64,000 bases of DNA from Agapetus fuscipes (taxonomy: Eukaryota; Arthropoda; Insecta; Trichoptera; Glossosomatidae), in the NCBI GenBank assembly GCA_951799405.1, contig OX637362.1, positions 6,216,703 to 6,280,702 on the forward strand. The letters run 5' to 3'. The notes under the pieces are model-generated. The model made no database searches. It was given only the letters and a program-made list of their open reading frames with translations, and was not told the DNA's origin. The translations under genes were made by a program, and so were the position numbers. The first letter of the stretch is position 1. Every line of letters starts with the position of its first letter. Positions 25,001 to 38,500 of this stretch are shown in pieces.

Positions 25001-28000
25001 AATAGGACAGACACTTAGACAGGGGTGACTATAGGATAGAGATAATAGAACAGGGATGAAAGAATTTGGAAAGGACGGAGATGATAATGGGTGCTAATAG
25101 GTCAGAGGGTGCCACTAGAACAGGGGCAACAAAGGGTGAGAATAGGACAGAGGTGACAGAGGGCATGGAGACAGGGGTGACACTAGGACAGGGGGGACCC
25201 AGTGCAGTGTGTGCACTGACCTGCAGCAGCAGTGGGGGTCGCCGGGAGCGCAGCCAGTCATTCCACGGGTCCAGCCCTGGGGCGCCCAACATCTGCCAGC
25301 AACCCAACACTTCACATCATACACAGTTCCACCTACACACCTGCACCGCTAGCCCTGCAGCGCCTCGCCTCATCACCTTCATCCCAGCTATACAGCATTC
25401 ATGTAAGCCCCCCTCCATCATGTGAATCAAAAAATGTGTGAAAGATACGACAGCACTCATATTGAGTGATTTAGTTTTCATACATTTGTTTTTTATTTAC
25501 GTGATCGAGGGGAGGTTGCAGAATGTTTTATAACAGGGGTACTTATCTTCCTGGTAATTAATTTTTAAACTTTATTTTTTCAGGGAATCATCTTGTCAAG
25601 GATTTGTGTCTAATTTTGCCGCTCTTGGAGTGACAGTCTTTCATAAAAATGTGATTTGTTAGCGTCATCATCATCATCAACGTCGATTGAGTTATCCATA
25701 GAAGAGTTAAAAGTCAAGTGCAAAATTTAGTGAAGCATTTTATGCATGAAATGAGATGGAAGAAAACAAAAAAAAAATATTAATATAAATCAAGTTTGAA
25801 AATATAATTTTGTTACGATTATGTTTTTTTAGTATTTGTGAAGGATTTTACAACAGTATCTTTCATAGTCCTACACTTCTGTTAATAGATGGAGGGTTAT
25901 GCTGGAAAAGAATCAAATGATAAATAAATCCTGTTCCTGGGCTTCAAATTATATGTAAAAGAAAACCTGCGACCATAAGCAATTTAGACATCACATGAAA
26001 AAGAATACATTTTATCTTCTATATATATTTTGATAAATGTGAGTCATGCCTTCGCAATGAGCCATGAAAGACTCACACATAGTAGCAAATGAGATGCCAA
26101 TAGGGCAACGCCCAGCTGGAAGACCTCCTAAACGGTGGAAAGTAAGAAATCTGGACCTCCTCATCCCAGAGTCCATGAGTTGATATGAAGTTTTTTGTGA
26201 ATCACAGATTCAAAGATCTCAATCAAAACAAAGAAGAAAGTTCTCGTTGTTTAAATTTCCTGGATTTAAAAAGCACAATAATTGGGTACTATCCATGTGA
26301 TGCCAAATCGCTTAATTTTTTTTTTCAAAAAACTTTACCAAGCATGCGTTTTAAAATAATTCTCAAAATCACTCTACCATCAACAGCCCACATCCAAAAC
26401 AATTGTATTTTCATATATTTAAATACGTTATCACAATAATACCGTTATTCAGAAGCAATGCTATAATTCTAATTGCTATGCGTGAGTTCTAAGCCTTCTT
26501 TTTTACAATTTAAGTATATCACGAGGTACTTATTACATTCAATAGTAAGGCATAGCATCATTGTGAGCACCCATAGCATTGCTTTTGAATAACAGTAATT
26601 AAATCATTTTACAATAAAAAAGACATAGTAATACATTTGAACATTGAAATTTGTAAAACTACAATTTGTTTTAATACAGAAATACCTTCTACCACTCATT
26701 TTGTCGCAAATAAATAAAATATCAATATAGACCCCTTGAAAGTAAGCCGTTGCATCTCCAAAAACTTCATTGTTAGAAAAGTATTCTAAAGTTTCCTTTA
26801 TTCCTAATGAATGGATTATAGATAGATTATATAATCCAATTTTAGACAGAAGAAATTCATTCTTTAAAGAAATGCCTTATCGGAACAAAAAAGTACAAAA
26901 ATAAGGTACTTCTTAAACACTGTAGGTTATAAATTGGTTTACATTTGGGCTTCCTGTAATCAAAAGGTATAAAAATAATTCAGGGGAGGAATGTCTGAAC
27001 TAGGGAGATTGATGAACATTGCTGCAAGCCAATATTAGGATTTAGACAGATGAGAAAAAAGTTGATGACAGTCAATCCTGGAGGAAGAGAGAGAGTGGAA
27101 AGGCCCAGACTGAGATGGAGAGATGAAGTGGGAAGGGATGCCGCTCAGCTTCGGCAAGTTGTTAACTGGAGAACCGCATCGGAGGACAGGCCGAGTTGGA
27201 GACAGAAGTCAAAGGAAGCCAAGGATCGAGTTAGGCTGCAGTGACAACGACGAAAACAAACTTTTCTATGCTTTTCTAACAATATTGTTTTGCAGATACG
27301 ATACTTTAAATAGGAGGGATCAATATATCAAATAATACTGGCAAAGAAACATCAAGATATTTTAGAAAATCAAATTTAAACATCAAATGCTTAGCTTACA
27401 AAATAACACCAAAAATAAGCAGCCTAAATAAAAACTTCAAAAGCCACCATATGTAGATTGAATCAATTATCATATGAACACAGTGAATTTTATTCTGCAT
27501 GCCTTTTTTATTGTAAATCAGAAATTGTGGCACGGTAGTCTCGTATTAATCAAAGGCTTTGGAGCATTTCCAGACTACCAAAAATTTCAAAGTAATGAAA
27601 ATTCCGGACTACTCAAAATTCCAGATTACCTAAAATTCCTGAGTAACAATTTTAACGCAAATAGACAGTATGTCCGTTTCAACCTACCTCAACACAAACA
27701 GTCCTTAGTTAGAAAAAGAACAAAGAAGCTCTAAGTGGGACTTCACTGTTAACAAACTATAAGGAGAGATGCTAGAAATTTTCTCTGCAGTGTTGGCATT
27801 ACTAAAATGTCATCCCTGCGCGGAAATTGAGCTCATGGGTTTTGATTGTTTTAGTTGGTGAATTCGTCAATTTTGAAAGAAAAAGGCATTCTTATAAGAC
27901 TTCATGGCATTGGGTATCGAAACACAACAGAGACAATCAAGTAGTCTGCTGATAGCAATCGTGAAATTAAAACTCAATTATAGAAAAGGATACATGTATA

Positions 28001-29532
28001 CGTTTTTTAAATGTGTTTTTATTTGTTTTATTTTATTAATTTAAAAAAAAATCTTCACAATGTCAATACACAAACTCTAAATTTTTATATTCTGTTGTGT
28101 TTGACAGGACTGGCTGACAGTTGTGTCCCATAGTATGCTTCAATGACGTAAGCTAATTGTGGGTCCAATTATATTCAGAAGCCTGTAAACCAGGCGCAAC
28201 GGGTTCCTTATGGTGCTCTCTCATAGAGCCATCAACGGCTTAATAGACAGTCCCATCCTGTTGGTGAGCTATAAGTTGTATGTACCAGGGGACTACAGCC
28301 GTGAGCGAGGGCATAACTTCTTTTATGTACCGAAAGCCGTATGGATGTCGTCGCACAGCATCCTGTAACTCGGAGTATAAAACTCTTAAATGATTCTAAT
28401 ATAGACATCTTCTGTTGCAATCAAAATAGATTTAAATTTTTTATTAGAGATTTCCTCCCAGCGTGTTGATGGCTGAGAGGGTGCACTATAATTAGGGAAA
28501 CCTGTGTGCACAAAAAAAAATGTCAATGACAGCAATAGTAAAATAGTTACATCATGTAATTGTTGATTGTGAATGCATGTTAAGGGTGTTTTCATACCTG
28601 TGACGGGTAAGGCGGAGGGGGCGGGGGCTGGGGCGGAGCCTGCTGGCGCTGGGGGGTGCCCGGGTAGGGAGGGGGAGGGGGCGGGGCCGCTCTGACCACA
28701 CCCCTCACGCCCATGCCAACTCCCAGACGACCTTCAAAACACAAATACAATCAGTTTTCATTTTTTTTTTCAATAATACCTGATGATCCCCACCATTCTG
28801 CAAAAACACTGAGAGACCGATTGAGAAACTCAGAAATCAGAAGCATGTGCGATACTGAAGACATCGTCAGATGGAGCAGGAAGAGGAGACAGTTCCATAG
28901 GGGCCATATAGATTGCATGAACGAAGGAAGGATAGCCTGAGTTATGGCACAGGAGATACCAGACGGCCAGCGCCTACCAGGTCGCCCTCCCAAAAGATGG
29001 AAGAACAGCTGGTAAACCACAATAAACAGATCATAGATCTATAACAAGAAGACGAAGAAGAAGACCTGTTGATGGTCTAATGAACAAAATGTCTAATCTT
29101 TGACATATAGAATAGTGTAATGGTGTTTGGATAAAGATAACTTAAGTTATCAATTTTAAATATGATTTTACTATGCTTTATGGCAGTTAGACATCTGATT
29201 GCTATGACCAGTCGTTTGTTTTAAAGATATTGAAAAGCATTGTAATCATTCCTAAGATTTGGAATATTTTGAGTCTATTAAAAGTAATAGTAAAGTAAAA
29301 TGATGGTGCAGTTGAAAATACAGGGCTTAAGAGAAGTGATTAGAATGCAGGCTTACCGTGCGGTGGGCGGTGATGCGGGAACACGGATGTGTGCGTAACG
29401 GTGACACTGTTGTTGATGGTCACCACGCCCACGGCGCCATCGGGTGAGATAATCCTGGTGCCGGGGGCCATGGGGCGGCCCAGCGCCAGCGCGTTGGTCA
29501 CCTGTGACTGCATCTGCTGCTGAACGGCAGCC

Positions 29533-29567
<35 letters not shown>

Positions 29568-32500
29568 TTGCATCACCTAAGCAAACATTCAACCAAATTC
29601 ATTCAAGGTCGGTTGATAGCTCAGTTGCCCCACCAAAAGTGTTGGAAATGATTTCCCCTATTGGTGTTTATTTCAAGCCCAAAATATAAAAATACCAGCA
29701 ATGTTTACTCAGCCATCACATGAAATGGAAAAAACCCCCCTCGAGAGTTGGGAAACCCACACATAAAATTGAAGTGGTTGGCATTAGACCAGCCCCCATA
29801 GCATTGCTTTTGAACAACAGTACTTAATCATTTTACAATAAAAAGACATAGTGATATATTTGAAAAACAGTAATATATTTGAACAGCCACCAGCGGTTTA
29901 TAAGCAGCACTATACATGCAGCTTAGTTGTATTAGTGGCAGGACTTCTCAGTCAGCAGGACAAAATCCTAATGCGAGTGCTAAAGCCTTATCCATTCGAC
30001 CATATCATTGACTTAATTTCTTTAAGTTTGTTTTAGTTTAATTGCTGAGATGAAGGTTTACAATCGATGAAATGAATACAAGCTATTTATTAAATGAATA
30101 CAAGCTATGAACATTATCATGGCTCTCTTGCTACCCAAAAGTGTCAGATAATTAAGATTGTATCATACCTGCGCCAATTGTTGTTGTCCTGGCTGGCCAA
30201 ACTGCGTCCTAATCTGCTGTCCCTGCGCAAACTGCACTTGCGGCATCGGATGCTGAGCCAGCTGATCCACGGGCGGCTGAGACCCCATCATCTGTTGGCC
30301 CGGCAAACCATGGTGACCAGATCCAGCCGCCTTGTTCACCACCATTTGATTAAACTGACCCTGCTGGTTCAATCCCATCTGTCTGTGTGTAATCTTCTGC
30401 GTCAGGTTAAACTGATTTTGCTGCAGATGCGTTTGATTCAGATTAGCTCTGAAGGTTTGTTGCATTCTGATTTGCTGGTTTTGTATGATGGGTTGTTGAT
30501 TCTGTTGGATCAGATCCAATCTTGGTAGCATCATTTGTTGGGAGCCCATTTCGTCCATGATGACTTGTTTAGGTTGGTGAGCTGGTTCGCCGCTGTCTCC
30601 CTCGTAGCCTGGCTCCAACTTGACGCTTCGCAAGGCTTGCTCTTCAGGCGCATCTTCTTCTTTCTTTTCCGCCTTTATGATGTTTGGTTCTTGTTTGATG
30701 TTTTCGGCTTTGATTTCTGGATCTCCATCATTTCTGTAAACACAATTACAATATTAACCTCCCTACCTTCAGGTTACTTTCCAAGAAATAGGCAAAAAAA
30801 ATCAGGTTTACAAACCACAATGTACGTATTCCTGACTTTTGAACAGTATGTATGAAAAATTACAAAAAGTCATAGAAAAAAAACGACCGCTTAGCCTGCC
30901 CTCGAAGAACTATTTGTCTAGACTTGTAATGACGTGACTTTGGAACTCAGGCGGACGCCAGGCGGTTTGTAGTTTTCAAATACATTATTTTTCTCAAACG
31001 CGTACACGATACGGAATGTAGCAAAATGGTACACTCAAAGTTTGTGTGTCGCGTACATTCACGAGGGGGCTTTTTAGAGAGTAAAAATCTCACATATCCT
31101 GCCGGCGAAAAAACTGGCAGGAACCTTTTGAGGGTTTTCCCCTCTTATCGGGAGGGAAAAAAAAGCTTACAGAAAATGGGTCTTGCTTGAGAATTGGCGC
31201 TTTGTTGCGATGACCAAGCTCGCAAAGGACTCTTGAGGTGTGATTCACACGAAAACAGCGCTCACCAAATAAATCATCCATGTATTATTATACATTTCAG
31301 TACTCATAGTTTGCTTTGCATACAATTTGGCAAATACTGATGGTGACTACACTCACGGATCTCTTTTGACATGTTGTCCTTGAGAGGCTTGCTCAGTTTC
31401 ATCAGCAAGCTCCAGTCCATCCAGGATGAGAGAGGTATCTCCAAAGTCAGCCAACTCAGGATCTGCATACTCCAGGATGTTGAAGTCATCTCCCATCTCT
31501 GCGGTCAAGGAGACTAGGAGCTCTTCGTCGTCGTCAAGACCACCCAAGATGTCTCCGACCTAAAATTTAAATGGAATATTAAAAAACAATCCTTTTGATA
31601 TATTCATACCATTAACCTTTTCGCTTCTGAATATTCTGGCTATATGAATACCCTCACTGCGGAATATTTTTTCAAGCACATTTTTAAAAATATTTATTGA
31701 TTGACAACACTTGTGAACAAACTATGTGCACAGTCATATGTATTAGTTATTCAAGAACAAAAATCACAAAAGTAGAGCACATTTCACTAGCAGACTTTTG
31801 AATTCTTAAACACATATGTCAGGGATAAGTTCAAAGTTGGATGACGTCTATGATTGCCAGCAGCACAGTAGGCAAGTTTACACTTGACGACTATGCGTGT
31901 CGCCCGCAGTTATCCTGCTCTTGGTCTTGATGGATATATGTTGTACATGCTATAATATAAATTACCTCAGGCATATTAGCACTGTCCTGCTCCAGCTTAT
32001 CCATATCCATGTCCTGCATCTCCTCCGCGCTGGCGGGGGCTGCAGCAGTGGTGGGGGGAGGGGCGGGGCTGGGGGCGGGGCCAGCAGCAGGGGGCGGGGC
32101 CTGCTGAGGGGCGGGGGCAGGCAGCGGTGATGGCTGGCATATGCCGCCCTGCTGCTGCATCTGCTGTTGCTGCTGTTGCTTGTTGATCAACATGGCTTTG
32201 TCAGCTGGGAAAATACAGCACAGAATATATTATAATCAAGAAATCCTGTGCGGGAGACTCCCTAGATTTCAGAGACTCTAGGGGTCTATGACACTTGTTG
32301 TAGTGCCGCAGAGGTGTTTACGAGCTTGGCCGTCGCTACAAAGCGCCAATACTCAAGCAAGACCCAGTTGCTGTAAGGCTGGATGGACCTTTAGTGACCG
32401 GTCTGTGGTACAGGTTTTATGATTTTTTAAACCCAGCGAAGAGCAAATACGCAACTAAGCTACACATATAGTGTAACTTCTTGCCTGCGTTATCCCCGAA

Positions 32501-35500
32501 GGGGTCGCATGTGGCGATTCGGGACCTATTTATTTTTACGGGTAAGGGGGCCAGCCTCACACCAACCACTTTCAATTGAAGTGGGGGTTTCCCAGCTCCC
32601 GGGGGGGCTGGTTCTCATTTCTTGTGAAGGCTGAGTAAACCTTGAGATTGAACCCTTGCTTCATCATGATCTGAAGGTTTACTACCTTGAGATCGAACCT
32701 TTGCTCTTGGCACCAGATAAGACCTACCAATTAAGCTATCAACCTTTTTACGAGCTTGGTCGTCGTCGCTACAAATCGCCAATTCCCAAGCAAGACCCAG
32801 TTGCTGTAAGGCTGCATATTTGAAAATATCAATGGTATTTTTCCATTTACAAGTCTGAGGTGTTATCACTGGACTACGGACCGTATTCATTCATTTTTTA
32901 TATTTGGGAATCAGCGGTACTTCTTAAATAGTACCTCATCTGATGGTTGTTTGTTTTTTTATGTTAATTATTAGGTGCTGAAGTGTTTATAGCAGTATGT
33001 CACAGATACACTTAGCATTTCCTCCTACTAATGTTTTTTTATGTTAATTATTAGGTGCTGAAGTGTTTATAGCAGTATGTCACAGATACACTTAGCATTT
33101 CCTCCTACTAAGCATAAATATGTGAGAAAATATTGCAGATGATCTACTCTCAATTCAAAAACAAATCACTGTCACTTAGCAATGACTTGTAGAACGATAA
33201 TGAGAGAAATATTTAAAAATATAAGCAACGGAAAACACACACAAATCAATGTAACTATATTATTTGCTTGAAATTGTTTTTCAATATCTTGACCATGGTC
33301 CATTGCTTTTTTCATATATATTTCTTTGTTACATGAAGCATAAGTAGATGACAATAATTTGGATTCAATTTGGTAGCAGAGCTTCTAAGAAGTTACTCAC
33401 AGTACAGTAAAAAAACGTAAGCAAAAAAGAAAAAGAAAAAAGCAATGGCCCGGAAGGGTATGCTCAAACATGAGGAGGTCATACCCGTCCTGTATGTATG
33501 TGCAAATCTGATTTAGATGCAGCTTAAGAAAAGGAAGCCCAAATTCACTTCAAACCAGAAAAATGGGATTTGGAAGCAACAACTGACCAGGCCAATCAAC
33601 AAATTTAAAGCAATTGTAGCCTGCCGAAAGAGCCTAAAAACATTAATAGATTATAGTGTTGTAATTTTACTGGGCTCTGTTAATTGAACTGCAATTAGTT
33701 ATTTTAAAAGCATTTATTTTACACAATTTGGTTCACAATTTACAACAATTGATTTCTAGCTCTAGCTTTTGACTTCACGGCTCAATGTTTTAATCAACAC
33801 TCTCCTGATGCCCTATTGCAGTCCTTTTATACAGGCACAAAAGAGATCTTTCTTGCATATTCCAAATCATTTGATCTTTCGCTCATACCAGACCGTCGTT
33901 CATGTACCTTACTGCTACCATCATGGATCATAATGGACTGTTTTACACACACAATTATACCTGTACAGGCGCACGTAGGTACTGCAAGTTCGTAACAATA
34001 ATTTACCTTGCATAACATGCTGGTGTTGCATAGACGGCAGGTGTGTCTGTTGCTGTTGCTGCATTTGCTGTAAGGGTGGATGCTGTTGCTGCTCAAAGGG
34101 TGCTGGTCCCCGCGGCCTCATGGGGTGGGACAGCCCCAGCCCGCCGACGAGCAACTGCTGCTGCTGCTGCTGCTGCTGCAGGATGGGCGCCAGCATACGC
34201 TGCTGCTGCTGCTGAGCCACTCCAACTGAAACAGTAAAGAGTCCAGCTTAATCAATACTCAATTCAGAACGTAATAAAAGATATCAGATGAAAAACTATC
34301 ATCCTTCGACTATAATAAAACAAAGTATACAGAGACCCTGAAAGAGATGTTTTGATAATAATAATATTAGGATGATTTTATTACTTGATAATACGCTGTT
34401 TATGTGTGTATCACACCTCAAGAGCCCTCTGCGAGCTTGGTCGTCACTGTAGAAAGCGACCAAGACCCAGTTGCTGTAAGGCTGGATGGACCTTTAGTGA
34501 CCGGTCAAGGTATATGATTTTTCACCCAGCGAAAAACATATATGAAAGTATAAATGGTATACTTTTTTATGCCCTGCCAGGATTCGAACCCACAACCTTC
34601 CATTTACGAGTCAGAGATGTGAACCACTAGACTACGGACCGGTCAATTGTGCACAATGATAGTGAAAGAGATGAGGTATGTGATTTTGATAGCGCCCTTA
34701 GTGGCAGTTTATGCTGTCACTAAGTGATTTTCAAAAGGAAAGAAATGAAGAAGGGAAGAGATGTAGGAATAGTTGTATTATGGACTGACCTGGGGGGTTC
34801 TGCAAAATGAGGCGGGCGCGGGGATCCATGTTGGACATGGGAGCCCTGGGCCGGATGACCGGACTCACAGGCAGCGGCTGCCTGAATTGCCCGTCCACCA
34901 TGATCTGGTGCTGATCCATGCCCATCTGGCCGGCTGGGCCCGATTGCTCCTCTCCTGCTACTGAATGACATTCAATATTCAAAAATGTGCAAGGAATGAG
35001 TCGTTTCATTAGCAAATAAAACCCTATTATGTATGTCAGGCATGTCAAACACGCGGCCCACTAACACATAGTCTGCGGCCTGCCGAGACTTTTTAACATA
35101 ATCTCAAACAGGCCTTTAAACCATCCTTTATGCATATCAATGTACGTGATACACAAACTTTGAGTGTACCATTCTGCTACATCCCATATCGCATACGCGC
35201 TTGAGAAAAAATAATATACTTGAAAACTACAAGCCGCCTGGCGTACAAACTATAAGTCAAGGAACATAAAAAAAATCATTTTTAAAATCAAAAAATTATA
35301 ATATGTATAAACATCAAAACAAATACAGAATATGAAATACCAGAAAAAAAAAAAAAAAAGTGCGTACTTAATTCACATTTATTTGATTTTGATCTTTATT
35401 TTTTTCTAAAAATTGATAATTTTAAAATAGTATGCATTATTACCTTGTGGCCATATTTTATTAGGAGCCTGCTGTCTCTGCAGCAAGTCCCTCAGCTGCC

Positions 35501-38500
35501 TATTATTGGGGTCCGCATTTGGATGCATGGATCCATCTCCCCGTCCCACAGCCATGGTCTGATTCTGCGACGGCATGAACGGATCCTGGGGCCTGGGTGC
35601 GTAAATCTGATTCCTCTGTGGAGTCAACGCATACTGCACCCCAGGCCTGGGAGTTCCCGGTGCCTGAGCGTAACTGTCCATCGGCACCATTCTCGTTTGT
35701 CCAACGTAAGCCGGACTTCTAGCCGGATTTGGCGACTGATGCCCAAACGAACGGGGTGTTTGCGGGGAGTGCATGTAATCTCCACTGTTTTCCGATGGTG
35801 GACGTTGGAATAGGTCGCTCTGTGCTGGTGACGCCGAGCCTGGGAATGGATCGTGTGGGGATTGAGGGGAGAATGGGCTTTGGGCGAGTCTTTGGGGCGT
35901 TGGTGGGGGGCGTACCTGCAAGGAGGGATGGGGGAATCTGGGGGTGGGGCCGGGACCTGCGTACGGACTTCGTGGCAAGGTGGGGGAGGGGGAGGCCATG
36001 CCCCCCGCGTGTAGGGGGCTCTGCTCGTTAATGGAGACTTGCAGTTGCTCGCCAGGAAAGTTGACGTCTGAGGACATCTGCCTCTGCACTCGAGCCATCG
36101 CTGCAACAAATAAATTATGACTGAAATCATGACACCACATTTCTTTATAATTTACTTTTAAGATGGAAATTTCTTCTATGGTTTTACAGCTCTATAACTT
36201 TCCCAAATGGAAAGATTTCTACAGAAAGCTGTTCTTCGACAGTCTCTGAAGGTAACTTACCCCCGTATTCACGATCAAAACTGATTTAAGTGCCTAACTC
36301 AAGCACTACACTAACTCAAGGGTCGACATTCTGGAGCGTTTTGTTTCACAAAGAACACTAAAGTAGTAATCAGCCTAGTGCCCAACCCCCAGGAGATGTA
36401 CGGGTTTGTCATTGGCTCTCGAAAAAACCTAGCTCTGTAATTGGTCAGTACCTTCCGACCAATATTCGGCGTACTTCACTCTTATCATTGCCGCTTCTTT
36501 CAAATTTCAATGTCATATCAGCTGTGCATAAAACTTGACAACAAATAAGTACGTATAACGCACTTACTAATTTAAGTAAACCGTAAGTACGAATTTGTTT
36601 GTTTACAATTTCTATTAGTTTTTAAAAATACATTTATGTAATATCCAATGTAAAGTGTTTTGATCGATTTCAGCGCCAAAAAGATGTTGTTTTCTCCAGC
36701 GGAAAAGGAGCTGCTGGTGGCTCTGATTAAAGAAAAACCTGTAATAGAAGATAAAATAACAGATCGAAGAAATCGTTGGCTTTGCAACCCTCAATGAGCA
36801 ACGGCAAAACTGTATACAGAACGACGCATTTTTTCAATCAAAAACGTCTTCTAAATTCTTCCTCTTCGTAATACGTAAATGGGTCTTTACAGTCTCTGAT
36901 ATATTTTCTTGGGACACTATTTTTGAACAAAACAATGTTATTATTCTCGTTGAAGTCAACTTCATCGTAAGAATTCATTGTGTCAATCAAAAAATGTGCT
37001 GATGAAATGCGGCGGAATATTTTGACAGTTCATCTGTCATTGCAGTATGGTCCTAGACCAAACCGGAGAACAAACCCAATTCTGATGGTCAATAAATAAA
37101 CTCGTCAAAACAATGTTAATACACTCGTAAAAATCATGTTCATAGTAAGAATTCATTTTTTCATGTAAATTCACAATCAAACGAAAAATGTGATAACAAT
37201 GAAATATGACGGAATATTTTGACAGCGCTTAAGCGTTGGTTAATATACGTGTCGACCTTACTTACCTAAGTGCTAGTTTTTGGAGCGCTTGAGCGCTAAT
37301 TTTACCTTAAGTATTGTTCTTGAAATGAATTTCCCCAATCTAAGCGCTAGTTTGCCCTTAAGTTAGTGCCAGTTTTGATCGTGAATACGGGGGTTAGACC
37401 CTACCAGGCCTGTAAGGCTGAATATGATAATGGTGATTGAAGTCACTTTTTTTCCAGTTGATTTCTTTGTTGGTAGAATGCTTGAGTTCAAAGCCAGAGG
37501 GCTAGCAGAAATGATTTCACATTTTGGTGTATATTTCAAACCCAAAATCACAATGCCAAGGATAACTAAGAGTAAACGAGAACCGCAGGGAAACCACCAG
37601 TTCAAGTGAAGTGGTTGGTGGAAGGGGGACCCCTTACCTATGAAAATAAACAGGTTTCATTTGCCACACGCGACCCCTTTGGTGACAAGGCAGTAAGAAG
37701 TTGCACTGCATGAGCAGCTTAGTTGCGTTTTGTCAATTTCCTTATCAGCATAGGCTAAGCATCACCCTTTGCAGGTATTTGTCGGCGCTATGGCCAAGCA
37801 GGTGAAGACAGATATTTGAGATTTGTTGCAAAAACAACACTTGTCCAATTCCCCTTGGGCCCCTTGACAATAGCTTTGACCCTCGTTCAACAGATGTCAT
37901 TGGGTAAGTAATTAATAGTAATTCATGAAAATAAAAAAAAATGTATGAATTATTATTAATTGACAATGTTCATCATGCCAAACAAAAATATGTTGGTATA
38001 TTGCGTTCCACTTAAAAAAAAAGGCTAAGCATATCTCTTTGCAAGTATTCTAAGTATTAGGTTTAAGTTAGAATTACGGTCGTTTGACATTTTGACAATT
38101 ATATTAATTTTTAAAACTGAAGAAATTTCAAAACTTAATTTAAATCGGATATTTAACGAACCGTTTAGAGAGAACTTACATCATTCTCGACGTTTCGTCA
38201 GCGACGTAGCCGACGTCTTCAGGAGAACATCCTCTCTGCACGACGACTGAGGATGAACTGAATTTGAAAAACACTTTGTCACAAATCACTGCCTACCTTC
38301 GAACGCAGGTGGTAATTATGTTTTGGTCTGTTACACATTCCACTTTCATCTTGTTTGTATTCCACGTCACTAGATGGTACTATGCTACCTGTACACACCG
38401 CACTAATTATATCATTGTCTTTGACCTGAAATGTGGTTTGCACATCTACAATCAGTACCTGCTGCGTTATTGACAAGAGCTAAAAGGATTTGCGATGAGG

